A DNA stretch of 64,000 nt, taken from Plazaster borealis (taxonomy: Eukaryota; Echinodermata; Asteroidea; Forcipulatida; Labidiasteridae). The position numbers and the translations under genes were made by a program. Below the pieces are notes generated by a model. The model searched no databases. It was not told where the DNA came from and was given only the letters and a program-made list of their open reading frames with translations. Every line of letters begins with the position of its first letter. Position 1 is the stretch's first letter. Of this stretch, positions 49,070 to 61,659 are shown piece after piece. Location of the stretch: positions 11,918,773-11,982,772 of the forward strand of contig CM037467.1 of the NCBI GenBank assembly GCA_021014325.1, written 5' to 3'.

Positions 49070-49462
49070 TTAAAGGGTCTGTACACGGTTGGTAATGACT
49101 CTGAATATTAATGGCAATGAAAACTTATCTGGTAAGAAGTACAGCAGCTTTGGATAGTAAAGTGCATTTTGAGAGACTTTTCACTTCAAAGTACTGCGGT
49201 TATGGAAAAAGATATCACTTTTTATCCCTCAACAATTTGAATCTGAGAAGCGTTACTGCTTCTCAGACTGTGTAATCCAACTGCGGATTATTCTTCCTGC
49301 GTGGACATGACCGCTCCAGATTTTCGGCAATATCTCAAAAAATGCTACCACCTTTTGAAATGAAAATTTCACAGGTTAGTTTTATGGTATACATCTACAA
49401 CTATACATGTATAGGATTGAAACAAAAGGTGGGTTCCATTTACCAAACGTATACAATCCCTT
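49070..49462. mobile_element. Related TTGGTAATT element, second subfamily, copy 1
   Basis: Ends gtctgtacacggttggtaat and accaaacgtatacaatccct. The body contains ttcttcctgcgtggacatga and ccgctccagattttcggcaa, shared with 41.5 and 60.05 kb. Confidence 0.75.
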
Positions 49463-49686
49463 TAACCTCAGAGTCCCCATACACCCAAGTACCTTGGACA
49501 CTGTATACGCATTCCTTAGCAGGAGGATTCTATCTGTGTATATATATAGGGACCATTATCCTTTTCTACTATTTTAAGTACAGCTTCAACTGTGTAGCTG
49601 TGTTCTATGAAACTTTTAAGTAAACTTTTTAAAGATTTCCAGTGAAAGTTTTCACGCTATGAAAGGTTTATTCACTATGTGAGATT

Positions 49687-49815
49687 TTTTTGGGACGCTA
49701 AGTGGCAGCAGATCTACCAGGTTTAATCCATTGTTTGTGAAAAGCGTGTGCATGTTCAGAATTATGAAAATCATGGACTTTAACCTGGTGTATCTGCACC
49801 TAGTGACCCAAAGTA
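49687..49815. mobile_element. GGTGGCAGCAGAC-family element, copy 2
   Basis: gggacgctaagtggcagcag at the left and gtatctgcacctagtgaccc at the right; the centre gtgtgcatgttcagaa matches. Intergenic. Confidence 0.8.
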
Positions 49816-50199
49816 TCAAGTTGCCTCTTACCATAATTTTCCTTGTGAAACAAAAATATACTTTTCAACCATAAAATAAATAAAACAATATTTCTCTTCT
49901 ATTTTGATGAACATTTTGAGAGAGAGAGAAAAAAAATAGTTTTTTAGGGAGGAAATTACTTTACTATGCAATCTCCCTTTATTTTATTGTATGGTTTAGT
50001 TGATAGGAAACAGGCAAGCCTGAACAAATCTCTTGTAATTATTTTTAAAATTTAATCATCATTACCTTTTATTCTCGTTTATTTTAAGTCAAAACAATCC
50101 ATTGAAAACAATAAAAACAAAATGTGAAAAATACAGCTTTTGATCATTTTCAGTTGTGATTGTGCAAAGGTTGTCAACCCTCTCCATTTGCGGCCAATC

Positions 50200-50345
50200 C
50201 CACCCCACAAACTCCACATCCCCCACCCCACCCCCACAACACCACCCCCACCCACAACACCCGCCTTCGACAAATCCCACCTCCCACAAATCCCACCACC
50301 CACAAACCCCACCTCCCACAATCCACACCCCAAACAAACCACACC
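50200..50345. repeat. C-rich CCCAC/CACAA low-complexity tract
   Basis: About 145 bp of ccccacc, caccaccccca and acaaatcccacc variants with almost no G. Just downstream (in transcript sense) of the FkbM gene. Confidence 0.9.
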
Positions 50346-50790
50346 TCACACTTAAAGAAGTGTTAATAACCCCGTCACTACGAAATAAATGCCGTCAACA
50401 CCTTACTGAGAACGTATGTAGATAACATGTAACAGGTGCTTTGCTGTGTAGCGCTGATGACGGTTTTTTTATGATGGGGAGACAATAACAAGCCCCAAAC
50501 AATATCAAACTCTTGAACCAGGATCTCAACTAACCATAAATTGCAACCGCATAAGTTCACGCGCACAAACATTTCCTCGTTCACACTTTTGCAAAAGTTT
50601 GCACACGAAAATGTGGGTCATTCGGCTCAGAGAGACGTTGTAAAAACTTTGTAGATTGTTCATTGTTTGATGCACAAAACTGAAGTCACTCGTTCGCCTC
50701 CTGCATAGTGGTGTCCACTATCTATGAAGCTGGTTTCCATTCAGCTCACCACTGTAATCAGAGTTGATGTTTAAAAAGCGGATACATTTT

Positions 50791-53700
50791 TCATTTTACT
50801 CCATGCATTCCTACGATGTAAGTTGATTCGTGTCCTAATTGCCAGACAAACTTGGACACGTCCCTAATCGGTTCATTCGCGGTATCCCTGAGCGAGTACC
50901 CAATGTCTTTCAGCCAAGCTAGTGTCTCCACCAACCCACGCGTCACGTCCATGGCCTCCTTGCTGTAAGCGGCCTGGCCCAGCTTGACGTGGAGGTACTG
51001 TGGCGGGTTGGGGCCGGTGAGGATCTCCTCCGCGCCGGCCAAGACGGCTGATTCGAACCCCTGGGCGTCGATGTGAAGAGTCCAGATGCGCGTGTCTTCC
51101 TTGAGAACGTCTTGAAGACGGGTCATCTCTACTGAGTTCTCGTGAGGCTCACATCGATGCGAGTCGTCTCCACCTGTCCAAAAGAACACAATTTGACTAA
51201 GTGTGAATACAAGTGCAGATGAGGTGCAAGTTTATGAAACTGAGGTTTGCAGTAACACCGCGTCAATCTGCTTTGGAGGAAGGGTGTTAATACAACAAAC
51301 CCGAGTTTATAAATTGATACCGTGCAAAGATTAAGGGATGCTGGTAGGTCTCTCGTAGGCAATGAGATGGTCTCCAAAGCAGGTTTTTTTCTTTCAAACT
51401 TATTGTTAAGTGAAAGAACCCTAGTGTCTCTACTAAGTACACTCCTAGAATTGTGAAGACAGCGCACACCTTGCAGTTGCAGTTATAGGAAAGCATGTCC
51501 ATTTGACCCTATTCGGTGCTTTCCCTAATCCTGCGGGGAGAAATCCATATGCACCACAGTCAACCTTCATTATTTATTTAGAGCACGAAAAAGGTTCTGC
51601 AGTTATCAAGAGTACATTCTGAAGTCCTTAATTTCATTTCTTCGTTGTGTTTCTTTGATTAAAACCAACGACTTCCGCATTATACAGGGTGCCCAGTGTG
51701 TTGTGTATAGACCATAAAACTTGTTTCTAGCCATTTGTTATTGTTAAGAAAGTGGTATTGCTAAAGTGTGCTATCTTACCCGAGACAAGCCGACCGTCGC
51801 CCTGGTTGCTGGAACTCGCTGAGAAACAGGCTCTTCCGTTGAAGTTACCGACCGCCATGTTGTGTATGGTGAACCGGTCCGTGGACAACTGGTTTAGGAA
51901 CACGCTCTCTTTGAGTAGGAAGGCATTACGTGTCATCGGCTCAAAGACGATCACTTTATGACCACAGGCTGATAGACCAAGAGCCAGAGTCCCTGAAATG
52001 ATGGTGTCGACAAAAATATTAGAAATTGTTGAAATCCAAGCGAACAAAAACAATATAAAGCGCGGTTATTTTTGCATCAATCTTTGTATATTCGTTATAA
52101 TTCGAATTTGATTTCCCTGGAAACTGATTTATTGCTTCCACTGATACCTCTAAATAGTATTATACATAATCGTTGTCTGGTATAGTTTTTTTAATTTTAT
52201 TATAAAAAATTTTGTTTAATGATAATTCATAATTATTTAAATTATCATTTTATATATTATTATTATATCTAACACGTTTTTGGCTTTCTTTATGTATTAC
52301 CAGCGTGTTCAAACAACATTTCTAGCTAACGTTATTGTTATTATTTTCTGATGAAATAGAATTAGCTGTTGCAAACTGCTTATCATCCAAAAGGACCTAT
52401 GGTATATAAATGCAAAAAATAGTTAATGGCCTGACGTTTCGACCCTAGCAGAGTCTTTCTCGAAAAGGGTTATTATTTTTCTGGTAATGAAACCTCATAA
52501 GTGAACTTCGGCCAAATCACTGTAGCTCTCAAGGCTGAGTATAAGCCTGTAAACAAGGGTGCTTGTTGAGGCACTGGACACGTTTGGTAATTACTCAAAA
52601 TATATATTAGCATACAAACTTGGTATAACGAGCAACGGAAAGCTCTTGATAGTATAAAACATTGTGAGAAACGGCTCCCTCTGAAGTAACGTAGTTTTTG
52701 AGAAAGAGGTAAATTTCTCACTAAAATATTTGAATCTGAGAAAGACTTCAGGCTTGAAGCCTTTCTCGGGCATCTGAAAGCACGCAAATTAAAGTGCAAC
52801 AAGGGTGTTTTTTCTTTCATTATGTTCTTGCAACTTCAATAACCCATAGTTGAGCCCAACTTTTCACAGGTTTGTTATTTTATGCTTATTGTTGGGATAC
52901 ACCAAGTGAGAATACTGGTCTTTGACAATTACCAAACGTGTCCAGTGCCTTTAATGAACCAAAACATTGAGACAAGTCATCTCAACTGCATTGTAAGTAC
53001 GCTAAAGACTTATTCATTGATTCGTTAGGGTTAGAATCAAGGTCTAACTTGTGTGTTTACTCACCGACGTAAGCGCCAATGTCGACAAAGAACGCATCAC
53101 TGGGTGCCTTGTTCATCTCCTTGCACATGCGCACAATGAGCGGTTCCTGCCATCCACCTCTCTCGATCAAGCTGTGACTGATATCCGGGTCTCTCTCCGT
53201 AGGATGAAGGGATACGATGTAACTGGGAACACTGGATTAATGAATATTTTATGAATAATTTAGAATATGTAAATTGTTTAAATGATTTATTTATTTTATA
53301 TTTTGTTTTCGGTAACACCATTGTAACTATACTTTGCTGTGTAGATTTATTTTTTATAAAACAAAATTCTTGGTACAATGAATTGTGGAGAATTCTCTTC
53401 TTTTTTACTTACTTATTTAATTTTAAAGGTAGGGTCATACTACGGGATTGACCTCGAAAGAGAGTGTCCGAAAGTATAGGCCTACTATAAAGATGGTAAT
53501 GGTAGTAGGCATCCTGCGAAATTATTTCGTCTGATTAGAAGTCAATAAAAGTATGTCGAATAATTTGAATATCCAAAGACCGCCTTTAACTTTAATTATT
53601 TGGTTCCCTTGTGGACTATTACTCGATATAATAATGGTAAATGCATCTTTAAAAAACCTGTTAACACCACAAGATTAATTAGTGATTAATAAAGAATAAT

Positions 53701-54080
53701 ATTTACGATTTCATTTGAGTCCTTGCAATGACCACCGCACTCTCCTTCATAACCTCCCAATGTCTGCTCAGAAAAACCCTCAGAGTCTTCGGTACTTGAA
53801 ACACTTTGTCCTTCTCTGGACATCTAGGGCATACTGACTCCGGACACTCCGGACATTGATGTTCCACAGGGAGCTGGAGAGTGGGTCGCCGTCTCCTCTC
53901 TTGCCCCGTGGATCGATGGATACCGAAGAAGGCTAACAGCACCACGGTGGCAAATACAGCACCCCCAAGGAACGCGGGGAGCGATTGGCGAAGCTCCCGG
54001 TAGCTTAAGGGGCGCCTTAAGAGCATGGTTGACGAAGAAGACCTGGTGTTCTCACCTCGGCAAGACGTTCTGCTCGGCAT
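50791..54080 (-). CDS. Type II membrane protein with FkbM-family methyltransferase domain, complete, 4 exons
   Basis: Exons (minus): 54080..53707, 53231..53065, 51992..51780, 51173..50791. All junctions are GT-AG and in frame, giving 378 residues. A short basic N-terminus is followed by one membrane span at about residues 36-54 (FLGGAVFATVVLLAFFGI) and a cysteine cluster C-P-E-C...C-P-R-C at 76-87. An S-adenosylmethionine-binding Rossmann fold follows: FVDIGAYVGTLALGL at 173-187, then VIVFEP at 194-199. The FkbM-type signature HIDAQGFE is at 285-292. FkbM domains (Methyltransf_21) usually methylate small molecules or sugars; the substrate here is unknown. The topology suggests a Golgi or ER luminal enzyme (inference). 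The first ATG (54080) has an in-frame TGA two codons upstream; Met19 (54026) is an alternative start. It is divergently oriented to the ABITRAM gene. Confidence 0.85.
52568..52954. mobile_element. TTTGGTAATT-family element, copy 3 (inverted)
   Basis: Opposite orientation: gcactggacacgtttggtaa at the left and ttaccaaacgtgtccagtgc at the right. The centre differs (gacttcaggcttgaagcctt). In intron 2 of the FkbM gene. Confidence 0.85.
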
Positions 54081-54895
54081 TGATCAGAGTTCAAGTGAGT
54101 TCACCATTGAGACCTTCCCAGACTTAATCTCTTTCATCTCCAGTTCATCAGTCATTGACAAGCCTAATTTGCTGAAACTTCACAACGGCAGAAATTGGTT
54201 GCCTCACTTCTCGACCATCATAGCAGTCTTTCCTCTAAAACTACAAGGCCAAATTTTAGATGGATGCAACGTAGTTCGTCTTCTGCAGCTACGTTTTCAG
54301 CCATAAGCTTTCAGACTCTAGTCTCTAGTCTCGACCGGGAAGTGAGACACAAGGCCTCAGTGGCTAAACTTATTTCAACCTGTCTTCTCAACGACATAAG
54401 CGGAGCCGAAGGTCGTCACTAACAGTGTTTGTAATGCCTCTATAGGCCTATAGACTGTGAGCAGCCGCTTCCCTTTGTGTTTTGTAATCAATAATTCTAC
54501 CTCACCTGTAGGCAGTTGCATTAGAACGGCTTCACATTGATAGTAATGGTATAACAAATAATCGAAATGGCTATTAATATTCAAAGGGTTTGAACTAAGT
54601 CGATTACAAGTTGATTCGTTTACACTGGCCTGTGCTTATAGGCCTACCACTTGAGCTATCGATATTATCTTAATTCAGTTTGGTCAAAAATCTTATTTTT
54701 TCTTAGTGGGATTACTTTTCATATTAAATAATCCTTCCAGAAATGTTTTGCAGAGTACACAATCTAGAAAGCAAACACAAAAATATTTCCTCAGATCGCC
54801 GGTGGTAGGGCCGACATGGTGATAGAAACCACGTGTCGCTATTGTATTGTACGCCCTCTTGCGATCAACCTTAGAAAGGACAGTATTTCTTCAAG
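54081..54895. promoter_or_regulatory. Putative bidirectional promoter between FkbM and ABITRAM genes
   Basis: The two start codons face away from each other with 815 bp between them, so both promoters and 5'UTRs must fit here unless there are upstream non-coding exons. No strong TATA box was seen at either end. The stretch has no recognised transposon, in contrast to the surrounding DNA. Function inferred from geometry only. Confidence 0.5.
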
Positions 54896-57800
54896 ATGGC
54901 GGCCCCCACGGAAAGCGAAATGAGTGTCGCCTGCAACGACAACCCCGAAACGAAACATCCTCTGCACCTGAGCCCACGTGAATATCCAAGTGTAGTTGAG
55001 AGGTATTATACAGCTGGCTACATAGCAGGTAATGAACTTTTGGTTAGTTTTTTTAATAACAATAGAAGTAAACGCACTGACTGAACATTTCACGCCCCAC
55101 GTTTTTTCGGCTCTCCTCTCTTGTAACGTGTGTGTGATGAACGTACGTAACGTACGTGTGTTATGTATTGTTTGTACGGCAACAAACACACAGCACTTTT
55201 CATTATTTTTTCTTGACAATGACATTAAAAATCATAGTACCTAATTCTTCTTGTTGGGCTGTTATATTTATGGCTCTATTTGTTTTGTTTTTCTGTGGGG
55301 GGGGGGGAATTTCCAAATCCGGCTGCCACTTTTTCACTCATTGTTACTAATAAAAGCAATGAATATTGACTGAGTATTGATATTTATCACTATCATCAGA
55401 CTCAAAGCCAACATGTGAACATGAATGGGTTTTTTTTATTATTAAAGATATTCAGTAAAGTATTATTATTAATAATTATTCAACTGAAAAACACAAGACT
55501 GCCGGACTTGTCCGGTTTAGAGTATACTGTCCTAAAGCTAAAACCACTGGCCTTGGGCCTGCGGTCCAGTGTTAATTTTGAGTCCTGTGGTAGGCTTCAT
55601 ACTATAGCCTAGCACAGTAGCCCCACTTAAAAGCAAGATGCACCAGTGGTCAATCACAGCGCTAAACTCATTTGGCAGGACTGGAATTTCATCTTTGAGA
55701 GGGCTTGGCCATTTTCATTAAAATTGCAAAAAGTACTTCCATTGGAAAATCTTAAAGTCTATGGGAAACTTTTTAATGGGCACCCACTTAGGCCAAGACC
55801 AGGGGCAACAGAGGCAATGGCCTTACCACCTCCGTGTAATTCCAGGCCTGGTTGTTGAAATTGACACGTACGTAGGCCTAGTTAAACCTTAGTATTAGTT
55901 TACGTTGCAGTGCCAAGTGTTTTTGTGTTTCTACAGTATAGTAAGGGTACAAAAATTGTCCCCCAAAAATAATGAAAATGAAAATTGAAATAGATTGGGG
56001 TGTCGTTTTTTGTCAGTCTGGAGGGGATGCTAAGCTATTCTTGTTTTAAATCAGGCATTTGATTTCTCAGGATTTTTCCTGATTTCGGGATTTTCTCAAC
56101 ATCTTCTATTGTATAAACCTGGCTGTAGTTTTGTAGTTTTAGTAACGCACTGAGCAATAACTCCCTGAATTTGTATTATGTGGGATATTCTGGGTCAATA
56201 GTAAAGGGAAACGCAGGCCCGCAAGCCATTTTGAAAATTTATTTTCACATTTTTGTCAAATCTCTTCCCTGTATCATGCCTCAGCTTTTCACCACGGCTA
56301 TGTGGATTTGAGACAAACAACAGTTTAGCAGCTGTTTCAAACTTTCAATTAAAAGTAGTCAAAACATTTTTAAAATACATGGCCAGGCTTGACATGAATT
56401 GTTGAGATGTTGTGCTGGCTCTGTGCTGGCCAATTGTGGACATGTCATCAGGCTTTACTCCTTACACTATATGAACAATAGAGGGCAGTATACATGTCTC
56501 TTGCATTTTCCTGTCACTTCTGAAGTGCTGTGTCCACACCCACCTAAACAGCCTAAACCTAAAAAACAAACGCAATCAGCTGATTTCGGTTGTTACAACC
56601 AACATTGAGGACAATGTGTTTACATGCCAAAAATTTTGCATGGTTTATCACAAATTATTCTTGACTCACACAACGGATTAAGCCTAAATTTTCGAAGGAT
56701 TGTAATACTTCATGTACATGGTTGATCACACAAAACACGAGTGTTACTGTTAGCCAGAGGGGTGTCTGGGTGTCTTTTGGACACCCTGTTTTAAATTTGG
56801 ACACCCTGTTTTATGTGTCATTTACATGTAAATGTATTGCGAGTGAACAATTTGGACACCCAGTTTTAAATTTTAAACTTTTACCAAATCCTGGCTAAAA
56901 CCTTAGAATACTGTCTGCAACTATCTTGTCAGCTGTACCAATCCTGTATAATACCTTTATGATTTTGTGTTTCTTCCCTTTGAATTGTCCTTTGAACAAT
57001 TTGAACAAAATTTGGCATGCATGAAGTCAGGCTTGTGGTTATTTTGTAAAAATGTGACGCCATATGTTTTTACTAACTCTAAGGTTACCTCTAATTCCTT
57101 CCTACTATTTATCCTGTTTTTAATGGAGACTTTTGGGGCCGCTAGATGGCAGCAGACTTAGGCCTACCATTGGTCACGAAAAATGTGCATGCTGAGAACA
57201 ACGTATGGGTGCACCCCACTGAATAGGGTGAAAACAGAGCGTCGGCCTCATTAATAGTTTGTATTCTATATTAGACAGATTTGAGAGCCCAATAAAAAGG
57301 GGAAAGTGTAAACAAATTGCCTAATTGTGACCTGGGCGTTGTTGACTTCTAACTTGAGGTATTTTGGATGACATAGGCCCTGACAAAAATGGTCCTATTT
57401 GCCGAGAGGTGTAGGGACATTTTTCAAGATTGATGCTCGGACGTTTGGGAAATTACACTGCACTTTATTTGGAGGGAGAATAACTCTCCGGGCCTTGAGA
57501 CTCCCCATATTAAATTGAGCAGAAGATACAAGTTTACGAGTCAATGGATAATTTTCCCTTTACTGTAAAAAGCTGTGAGACTTCTAAGTATTTTGGGTGT
57601 ATTTTTGAATATTAAGCATTTTGCACTGTACGCTATGGGAGTTTATTTAGTGGCTGGCACCCGTATAACAACGGACTACCTGGCGGTAATTGGCATCTCT
57701 GCTGCCATCTAGCGTTCCAAAGGCTCCTATTAATTGTAAGGGTACCACGGGCCCACGTCTCACACAACATGGCTCCAACGATTACCAGAAACCGATGTTT

Positions 57801-59779
57801 GGGGAGTCATCTTTTCAACGAATCCCTGATTTGATAAAGTTGACACCTGATAACTTGCTTTAAGGCAAGACACAAAACCAATTTGTTGACAGTCAGTGGT
57901 TGACATTTCCATTGTAAACCTGTTGTAAACAACAACAACAACTTCAGCCAGAAATCAGATTTAAAAAAAGGCGAGTCTTGGTGTACATTTGCTCTATGGT
58001 TGAGTTGACCACCCACCTTGTTAAGATTTGTCGACATAATTGTGAATGTGCCCAGCTCATTATAACTGTACATAACATAGTGGGTACCACCAATTATTAA
58101 CAATGCATTAAACGAACAATTATCACATCAAGCTCTCTGGATTGGGACCTCCCCATCTTGCAAACCTTGCAACCTCTCGATTTTGCGTGACAACTTTCAA
58201 GAGACGTTGAATTGTGGTATAGATTGAAAGCTTGATCACTCCATAGAAACAATTTTTTAACCTGCCATCACTGCCTGTTAAACCACTGACAGGTAAAGTG
58301 CATTAGGCCGGGACCTGTGAAAAGAGGCTTGCAAATTGCTTACGCCAACCCTTTCTTTCTTGAATTGTCAACTCTCAAACAGTTGTAAATGACAAGTAAA
58401 GCTGGATGTCTTGAGTCTGATGGACAGGGTGCCCCAAAAAGACATCGATACACAAAAGCCATCAATACACCTTTCTGGTTAACACTGTCGGGCCTGATAT
58501 TGCGTTCCTGAAGGGCAAAGAAGGCTTTTTCTTTAGTAAGGGCCACCTCTATGATGAGAGGACATTTCTATGTGGAGCATTTCGCGGGCAAGGAAGGTTT
58601 TTTTCTTTTAGTAAAAGGCAGCCCTATTAAGATATCCATTTATATATTCCATTTAAACATCTTTTCACAGATATGAATGGCAACCCATGTGAAGACTTCT
58701 GCATCTTAAAACATTCAAACAAGTGAGTATATATAATATGGTGAAAGAACATCCTTCGTTTTTTGGAAGAGTTAATTTTTTCACCCATCTACAATCCCGG
58801 CCAATCCCGGACAACCCTCCCGTCCCTCAGGGAGATTTTTCAAATTGTTTAACCCCAGCTGGGGCGCAGACTAGTGCGCAATGATAGCCAACATTGAACG
58901 GGGGCCGGTGGACTCAACGAGATGGTCGGGATTGCAGATCTGCTAATTCTCCCTGATTCTGCAGAAGGTTCCCTGAAAATAAACCAATCTTTCCATGTTT
59001 TGATGAACAAATTTGAAAAATATTCCTGATTATGGAAAACCTTTTCCCTATTATCAAGTTGAATATATTCTAAATATCTTCGTGACTTGTACAAAATCTC
59101 CCTGATTTCAAGATGTAAAATGTTGGCAGATCTGGCATTCTAATTTTCAATAAACGGAATTTTATCTTTGAGAGGGCAAAGCCATTTTTATTTTGCAAAG
59201 GGCACTTCAAATAAGAACAATAAATTCAATTCAATTCAATTCAAGAATACATTTATTTCCATACTCTCATAAAAGAATAACAACAGTTACATGTATTACG
59301 GAGTAAAGCAAAACATATCTTTAAGTAAGAGTAAACATAAATAAATAAATAGAGTACGGGGCCGTTTTGGTAAGCATGAGCTTGTAAAAAACAGCCAGAC
59401 AGACAAGAAAACAAGACAACCAGACAGACAGACAAACAGACAAAAGGACAGATGAACATAATACATGATGCAACGAATTCGTAATAAAAGCGACAAGATG
59501 GCAGAACAGTTTAAGCTGAAAGTAAATAAGACAAGTATTGAAGAGATGGATGTGGTTCAATTACATAGGATGGGAAGCTAAGATACATAATGGGAGATAA
59601 ATAATCATTTTAATAGCAACATCTCGATAACACATGTAACCCTTTGCAGAATCTGCCTAGTGACAGTGGCGAAAGGTCACCCTATTCTACAGCCAAACAA
59701 AGAGATAGTAAAAGTGGATTTCCAAGTTAGCACAAACACCGATAGAATGCAAAACAAAGTGTCCGGCAAAAGAAAGAAG
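54896..59779 (+). CDS. ABITRAM: ABITRAM (FAM206A/Simiate), first three exons, 3' part not in window
   Basis: Actin-binding transcription modulator homologue, a small biotinyl/lipoyl-domain-like protein of nucleus and cytoplasm. Exons: 54896-55028 (MAAPTESEMSVAC..., then PSVVERYYTAGYIAG), 58671-58722 (DMNGNPCEDFCILKHSN), 59650-59779 (ICLVTVAKGHPILQ..., RMQNKVSGKRKK). Junctions are G|GTAATG/cacag, AA|GTGAGT/ttgcag and AAG|GTAAAA, all in frame; the three exons give 105 residues. Human ABITRAM is about 181 residues and shares CEDHCILQHSNRICVIT and NKVSGK, so about 80 C-terminal residues are missing. No matching exon was seen in 59.8-64.0 kb, so the rest probably lies beyond the right edge. The N-terminal extension is about 15-25 residues longer than in vertebrates. 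Introns contain inverted-repeat elements. Confidence 0.88.
55470..55590. repeat. GCTCGAATTTT-family fragment
   Basis: ttcaactgaaaaacacaaga through ttaattttgagtcctg. ABITRAM intron 1. Confidence 0.6.
55677..55849. mobile_element. AGGCCTGGAATT-family element, copy 2
   Basis: The inverse of the 15.7-kb copy: gactggaatttcatctttga at the left and gtaattccaggcctg at the right. In ABITRAM intron 1. A fragment (ttatctttgagagggcaaag) lies at about 59155-59212 in intron 2. Confidence 0.8.
57127..57735. mobile_element. GGTGGCAGCAGAC-family element, copy 3, split by about 500 bp
   Basis: The left half gccgctagatggcagcagac and centre gtgcatgctgagaac lie at 57127-57210; the right half ctgctgccatctagcgttcc lies at 57695-57720. 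The DNA between is unrelated to the element. A left-end fragment (cttggtggcagcagac) also lies at 23118-23140. Confidence 0.65.
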
Positions 59780-59922
59780 GTAAAAGTTCTTCTCCCTGTG
59801 TTTCTGTTGTTGTTGATTTCATCCTTGACTAATTTTCACTCGCTGTTTGTGTGCTTGTTTAAATATTATCCAACATGGCCTTTCAGGGGGAATGAGCTAG
59901 TTTTGAGCTGTAGTCTCTGTTT

Positions 59923-60130
59923 AAAGGGATTGTATACGTTTGGTAATTGGAACCCACTGTTTGTTTCAATCCTATATAGTTGTAGATATATACCATAAAA
60001 CTTATCTGTGAAAATCTTATTGCAAAAGTGGTAGCGTTTTTGAGATATTGCCGAAAATCTGGAGCGGTTATGTCCACGCAGGAAGAACAATCAGCAATTG
60101 GAAAACAGAATCTGAGAAACGTTTCATTTA
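59923..60130. mobile_element. Second-subfamily TTGGTAATT element, copy 3 (left half)
   Basis: gggattgtatacgtttggta through gttatgtccacgcaggaaga; the right half is absent. Downstream of ABITRAM exon 3. Confidence 0.7.
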
Positions 60131-60483
60131 CATATGTAACTTTTTGTGATCTACTTTCTTTGGTTTCATACTGTGGAATAAATAAACCTGATGCATAAGT
60201 GCATTGTCGAAGAATATAATCACGAGGTAATATATGTACTATTCCATTTCAATGGAGTGCAATGGAAAATCCAAATTTCAACAACGTGGACGACTCCATG
60301 TGGACACCAACCTTGTCCGCCGTCAAACAACTGCGCCTAACAATGAAACAAACGGGCGGGAACGATTATTTTGGAAACGACGCTGCGAATGGTCCAATAA
60401 TTATTAATATCGGACTCCGATTCATATCTATATTGGACTCCATATTAGACTCGAGTGTTGCGGCAGTATACATGGCAAAATAA

Positions 60484-60640
60484 AGGATGACACGTGACGC
60501 GTGTTCAACCAATCAAATGCCAAGTGTCGCGGAATTATCCATGGCAACATCAAGGATAACACGTGACGCGTGTTCAACCAATCAAACGCCAAGGATCTAT
60601 ATGTATTGTATATAAAGTAATTCATGAACAGTAAACATCA
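60484..60640 (+). promoter_or_regulatory. Promoter-like cluster: duplicated CCAAT modules and a TATA box
   Basis: Two tandem copies of about 68 bp share acacgtgacgcgtgttcaac and ccaatcaaa (CCAAT in each). Downstream comes tgtatataaagtaa, a good TATA match. This could be a small promoter or part of a solo LTR; no gene was recognised after it. Confidence 0.4.
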
Positions 60641-61009
60641 AATATTAAGTAATGTATGCAGAGAACCATGGGAAACAAGATTAAATTGTTATGGCATACT
60701 GGCAGTGGTTATCTTATTTCAAGGACTATAGCCAGCGGGGACTAGTTAGCTTGTAATTTCACTATAGTCTGCCAGCTCCTAGTTCATTATTTCACCGCTA
60801 TAGTCCAAGCACTTCGAAACAACAAATTCCCTTATTTACTTTATAGCTCATCAAAGTTCTTTACCCACTGACCGACCTCCCCCTCCCAATCCGAAGTGTT
60901 CAGATTGCCGACACGACTCATTTGACTTGATTGGATTTTGATCGGTTTGGAAATCCCTGACTGACTGTGTAAACCCACTCATGATGAGCTGGTAATCTAC
61001 ATGGTTTTA

Positions 61010-61267
61010 AGGAGTCCAACCCCAGTGTTTGTTCTCTCGTTCGAGAGAAACTTATCCCAGTATACCCATTTATCACCTTAAGTTATCCCAGTCAAGGGAG
61101 TCCAACCCATGTGTTTGTTCTCTCGTTCGAGAGAAACTTATCCCAGTATACCCATTTATCACCTTAAGTTATCCCAGTCAAGGGAGTCCAACCCATGTGT
61201 TTGTTCTCTCGTTCGAGAGAAACTTATCCCAGTATACCCATTTATCACCTTAAGTTATCCCAGTCAA
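61010..61267. repeat. 86-bp tandem repeat, three copies
   Basis: Three near-identical units begin gggagtccaaccc and contain tctctcgttcgagaga (a 7-bp stem) and cccatttatcaccttaag. Expected in intron 3 of ABITRAM if that gene continues to the right. Confidence 0.97.
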
Positions 61268-61659
61268 GTACCACAGAGCAAGATAGAATCTCTGCAGCTA
61301 ATAGAGACGATGTGTGCCATGTATAGGTACATTGGATACAACCTCCTTTTTGAATTTCTCTGTTTATATTATCATTATTATTGTTATTTATTTGACCAAG
61401 ACAAACCATACAAAAATTACAGAGAAACAAGTACATGAAGATGAATAAAGAAGTAAATCAAACAAAACAATAGATTTAACAACAGTATAACATAAATATA
61501 AGTAAGTAAGCCCTAGATAAATAATTACAAGTAATAAAAAGTAGGAGAAAAAATAAAGTAAAGGAAATAATAGAAACAAATAGTAAAGGTGCTTTGCAGA
61601 GTCATGTACGTTTCTTTGTAAAATAAAAGAAGAAAATGCAGTTTAAAGTCATTGCCATA

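Larger units (their letters stand above)
48421..50199. other. Intergenic DNA between CLP1 and the FkbM gene
   Basis: Convergent 3' ends of two genes. Apart from the elements at 49.07 and 49.69 kb, nothing gene-like was seen. Confidence 0.6.

Noticed and set aside
50079..50425. Overlapping Gly/Trp-rich and Pro/His-rich frames
   Set aside because: Products of the C-rich low-complexity tract.
61010..61267. CRISPR-like repeats
   Set aside because: Units are contiguous 86-bp tandem copies with no unique spacers, in a eukaryotic genome.
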